From: an uncultured Collinsella sp.
Lineage (GTDB): Bacteria > Actinomycetota > Coriobacteriia > Coriobacteriales > Coriobacteriaceae
Assembly (NCBI GenBank): GCA_900548075.1
Contig: URJD01000029.1
Span: 1 to 14,155 of the forward strand
Direction of reading: 5' to 3'
DNA: 14,155 nt
A program made the translations under genes and the position numbers. This document shows positions 12,327 to 14,155 of this stretch, piece by piece (position 1 is the stretch's first letter; each line of letters opens with the position of its first letter). The notes beneath the pieces are model-generated. The model ran no database searches. It was given only the letters and a program-made list of their open reading frames with translations, and was not told where the DNA came from.

Positions 12327-12917
12327 CTACAGCGCGCCGTCCAGCATAAGGTTCACCTTGAGCACGTTGACCGTGGGCTCGCCGAAGACGCCCAGGAATC
12401 GGCCTTTGGTGCACTGGGCGATGATCTCGCGCACCTCACCTTCGCTCTTGCCCGTGGCCTTGGCAAGGCGCGGGACCTGGTACTCGGCGGCATCCGGAGA
12501 GATCTCCGGGTCGAGGCCGGACCCCGAACACGTCACCAGGTCGACGGGCACAGCGTCCATATCGGCATCGGGGTTAGCGGCGCGGATCTTCTCGACGCGC
12601 GCGTCCACAAGCTGTCGGTACTCCTCACTCGCCGGAGACAAATTGGACGGAGCGCCGTAGGCCATGGGCTCGCCGTCGTCGCCTTCGACAATTGACACGT
12701 TCTGGATGCGGCCCCACATATGGCCCTCATCCTCGAAGTTCTGGCCGATGAGCTCGGAGCCCACAACCTTGCCGTCGACCTTGATGAGCGAACCGTTCGC
12801 CTGGTACGGAAACGCAAGCTGCGCGATGCCGGTCACGACGAGCGTATAGCCCAGGCCGCAGACAACGGTAAACAGCGCGAACACGCCCAGTGCGCGCGAT
12901 GCAACACCTTTGAACAT
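12327..12917 (-). CDS. kdpC: K+-transporting ATPase subunit C
   Basis: A 196-aa membrane-anchored subunit of the high-affinity KdpFABC potassium pump, needed for assembly and ATP-driven function of KdpA/KdpB. One N-terminal membrane segment (about residues 8-32, ALGVFALFTVVCGLGYTLVV) is followed by a soluble domain with family blocks GSELIGQNF, SNLSPASEEYR, VPVDLVTCSGSGLDPEISPD and VPRLAKATG, and the end GVFGEPTVNVLKVNLMLDG. The start is ATG 12917 with GGAGG five bases before it; a GTG at 12929 overlaps that site. It begins 12 nt after the kdpB stop codon, so the genes are one operon. Length and motifs look intact. Expression is normally induced by K+ limitation through KdpDE, which is not in the window. 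Confidence 0.95.
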   Translation of the reverse strand: MFKGVASRALGVFALFTVVCGLGYTLVVTGIAQLAFPYQANGSLIKVDGKVVGSELIGQNFEDEGHMWGRIQNVSIVEGDDGEPMAYGAPSNLSPASEEYRQLVDARVEKIRAANPDADMDAVPVDLVTCSGSGLDPEISPDAAEYQVPRLAKATGKSEGEVREIIAQCTKGRFLGVFGEPTVNVLKVNLMLDGAL

Positions 12918-12929
12918 ACAAACCTCCAC

Positions 12930-14155
12930 TTACATAATGCCGCAGAACGCGAGCAGCATGTCGATGAGCTTGATGAATACGAACGGGGCAACGATGCCGC
13001 CCAGACCCCACACGAGCAGGTTGTGGATCAGCAGCTGTCCGGACGGCACCTCGCGGTACTTAACGCCCTTCAGCGCGGCCGGGATCAGCGCGACGATAAC
13101 GAGCGCGTTATAGATGATGGCCGAAAGAACCGCGGACAGCGGGCTTGCCAGACCGAGGATGTTGAGCGCGCCAAGGCCCGGGTAGATCGGCGAGAACAGG
13201 GCCGGGATGATAGCGAAGTACTTCGCCATGTCGTTGGCGACCGAGAAGGTCGTGAGCGAACCGCGGGTCATGAGCAGCTGCTTGCCGATACGCACGACCT
13301 CGATGAGCTTGGTGGGGCTGGAGTCGAGGTCGACCATATTGCCGGCCTCCTTGGCAGCCTGGGTGCCCGTGTTCATGGCCACGGCGACATCCGCCTGCGC
13401 CAGCGCCGGCGCGTCGTTGGTGCCGTCGCCGGTCATGGCGACCAGGTGGCCCTCACGCTGGAACTCGCGGATCTTCTCGAGCTTGCCCTCAGGGGTGGCC
13501 TCGGCCAGGAAGTCGTCAACGCCGGCCTCGGCGGCGATTGCCGCGGCGGTGAGCGGGTTGTCGCCCGTCACCATGATGGTCTTGATGCCCATCTTGCGCA
13601 GGTCGGCGAACTTCTCCTTAACGCCGGACTTGATGATGTCCTTGAGGTACACAACGCCCAGCACGCGGCAGTTCTTGGTCACGACCAGCGGGGTGCCGCC
13701 GGCCTTGGCGATGCGCTCGACGGCCTCGTCGCACTCCTGGGAGAACACGCCGCCGGCTGCCTCCACATAGGTGCGCACGGAATCGGCAGCGCCCTTGCGG
13801 ATCTCATTGCCCTCGTAGTTCACACCGGACATGCGGGTCGCCGCGGTGAAGGGGATGAACTCCATACCCTTATCCTCGAGTGTGCGGCCGCGCAGCCCAA
13901 ACTGCTCCTTGGCGAGCACGACGATGGAGCGGCCCTCGGGGGTCTCATCCGCCAGAGAGGACAGCTGCGCGGCATCGGCGAGTTCTGCCGGATCGACACC
14001 GTCGACCGGAATGAACTCAGCGGCTTGGCGGTTGCCCAAGGTGATGGTACCGGTCTTATCGAGCACAACGATCTGCGTGCGGCCGGTCTCTTCAAGCGAG
14101 GCCGCCGTTTTGAAGAGAATGCCGTTTTTCGCGCCCACGCCGCTGCCGACCATGA
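12930..14155 (-). CDS. kdpB: K+-transporting P-type ATPase subunit B, C-terminal part; unusual sequence at the window edge
   Basis: About 408 codons are visible; the 5' end is off the right edge, and some 275 residues expected from E. coli KdpB are missing. Seen are the phosphorylation motif DKTGTITLGNRQA (Asp codon at 14058-14060), ASLADETPEGRSI-type nucleotide-domain sequence, MVTGDN, MTGDGTNDAPALAQADVAVA, EAGNMVDLDSSPTKLIEVV and the C-terminal membrane helices ending AFCGIM. From DKTGT onward the match to KdpB is strong throughout. Upstream of it, however, the codons read GSGVGAKNGILFKTAASLEE, which looks like a heavy-metal P1B-ATPase and not the SGRAVEAAGDVD block normal in KdpB. This may be a mosaic gene or an assembly join. 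It is the energising subunit of the Kdp pump. Confidence 0.85.
   Translation of the reverse strand, partial: MVGSGVGAKNGILFKTAASLEETGRTQIVVLDKTGTITLGNRQAAEFIPVDGVDPAELADAAQLSSLADETPEGRSIVVLAKEQFGLRGRTLEDKGMEFIPFTAATRMSGVNYEGNEIRKGAADSVRTYVEAAGGVFSQECDEAVERIAKAGGTPLVVTKNCRVLGVVYLKDIIKSGVKEKFADLRKMGIKTIMVTGDNPLTAAAIAAEAGVDDFLAEATPEGKLEKIREFQREGHLVAMTGDGTNDAPALAQADVAVAMNTGTQAAKEAGNMVDLDSSPTKLIEVVRIGKQLLMTRGSLTTFSVANDMAKYFAIIPALFSPIYPGLGALNILGLASPLSAVLSAIIYNALVIVALIPAALKGVKYREVPSGQLLIHNLLVWGLGGIVAPFVFIKLIDMLLAFCGIM

Noticed and set aside
1..14155. tRNA, rRNA, known riboswitch, insertion sequence or phage genes
   Set aside because: I looked for conserved tRNA arms, transposase or integrase motifs and familiar riboswitch cores and saw none that I could support by eye.

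Overview
The window looks like a chromosomal segment of a high-GC, anaerobic, gut-type actinobacterium. Collinsella or a related coriobacterium is my best guess from protein resemblance, GC-rich codon use and the gene mix; the sequence alone does not prove it. Most of the window is a sugar-acid catabolic locus built around 2-keto-3-deoxygluconate (KDG).

Layout, left to right. (1) 1-1071: the tail of a KDG kinase gene (kdgK), then the KDPG/KHG aldolase gene eda and a clear terminator. (2) 1072-2655: a non-coding, hairpin-rich stretch interrupted by a convergent GntR/FCD regulator gene; copies of a 67-bp hairpin family lie on both sides of that gene. (3) 2571-3953: an orphan AAA+/ORC-like ATPase gene, preceded by an exact 10-bp-period tandem array and followed by a diverged 72/73-bp tandem duplication and a bidirectional terminator. 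(4) 3997-7245, minus strand: a GntP-type gluconate/sugar-acid permease and an IlvD/Edd-family sugar-acid dehydratase. (5) 7246-9993, plus strand: a second GntR/FCD regulator divergent from gntP, then an SDR and an RpiB/LacAB-like isomerase that closely resemble the streptococcal DhuD/DhuI pair for unsaturated uronates, closed by a strong bidirectional terminator. (6) 10129-12078, minus: an OYE/2-enoate-reductase-type flavin enzyme. (7) 12327-14155, minus: kdpC and the 3' part of kdpB (K+-transporting ATPase).

How the genes work together (inference from families). Two inputs appear to converge on KDG. In one, GntP imports an aldonate such as gluconate and the IlvD/Edd enzyme dehydrates it. In the other, unsaturated uronate from pectin or glycosaminoglycan breakdown is isomerised by DhuI and reduced by DhuD. 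KdgK then makes KDPG, and Eda cleaves it to pyruvate and glyceraldehyde-3-phosphate. The two GntR/FCD proteins are the natural local regulators. No lyase, unsaturated glucuronyl hydrolase or GAG importer is present, so the uronate supply must be encoded elsewhere.

Most worth a second look: the ATPase unit with its phased 10-bp repeats; the 67-bp hairpin family with covarying inner stems; the DhuI/DhuD reading of genes that would normally be labelled ribose-5-phosphate isomerase B and gluconate 5-dehydrogenase; and the far right edge, where the KdpB reading frame switches at the DKTGT motif to sequence that looks like a heavy-metal P1B-ATPase.
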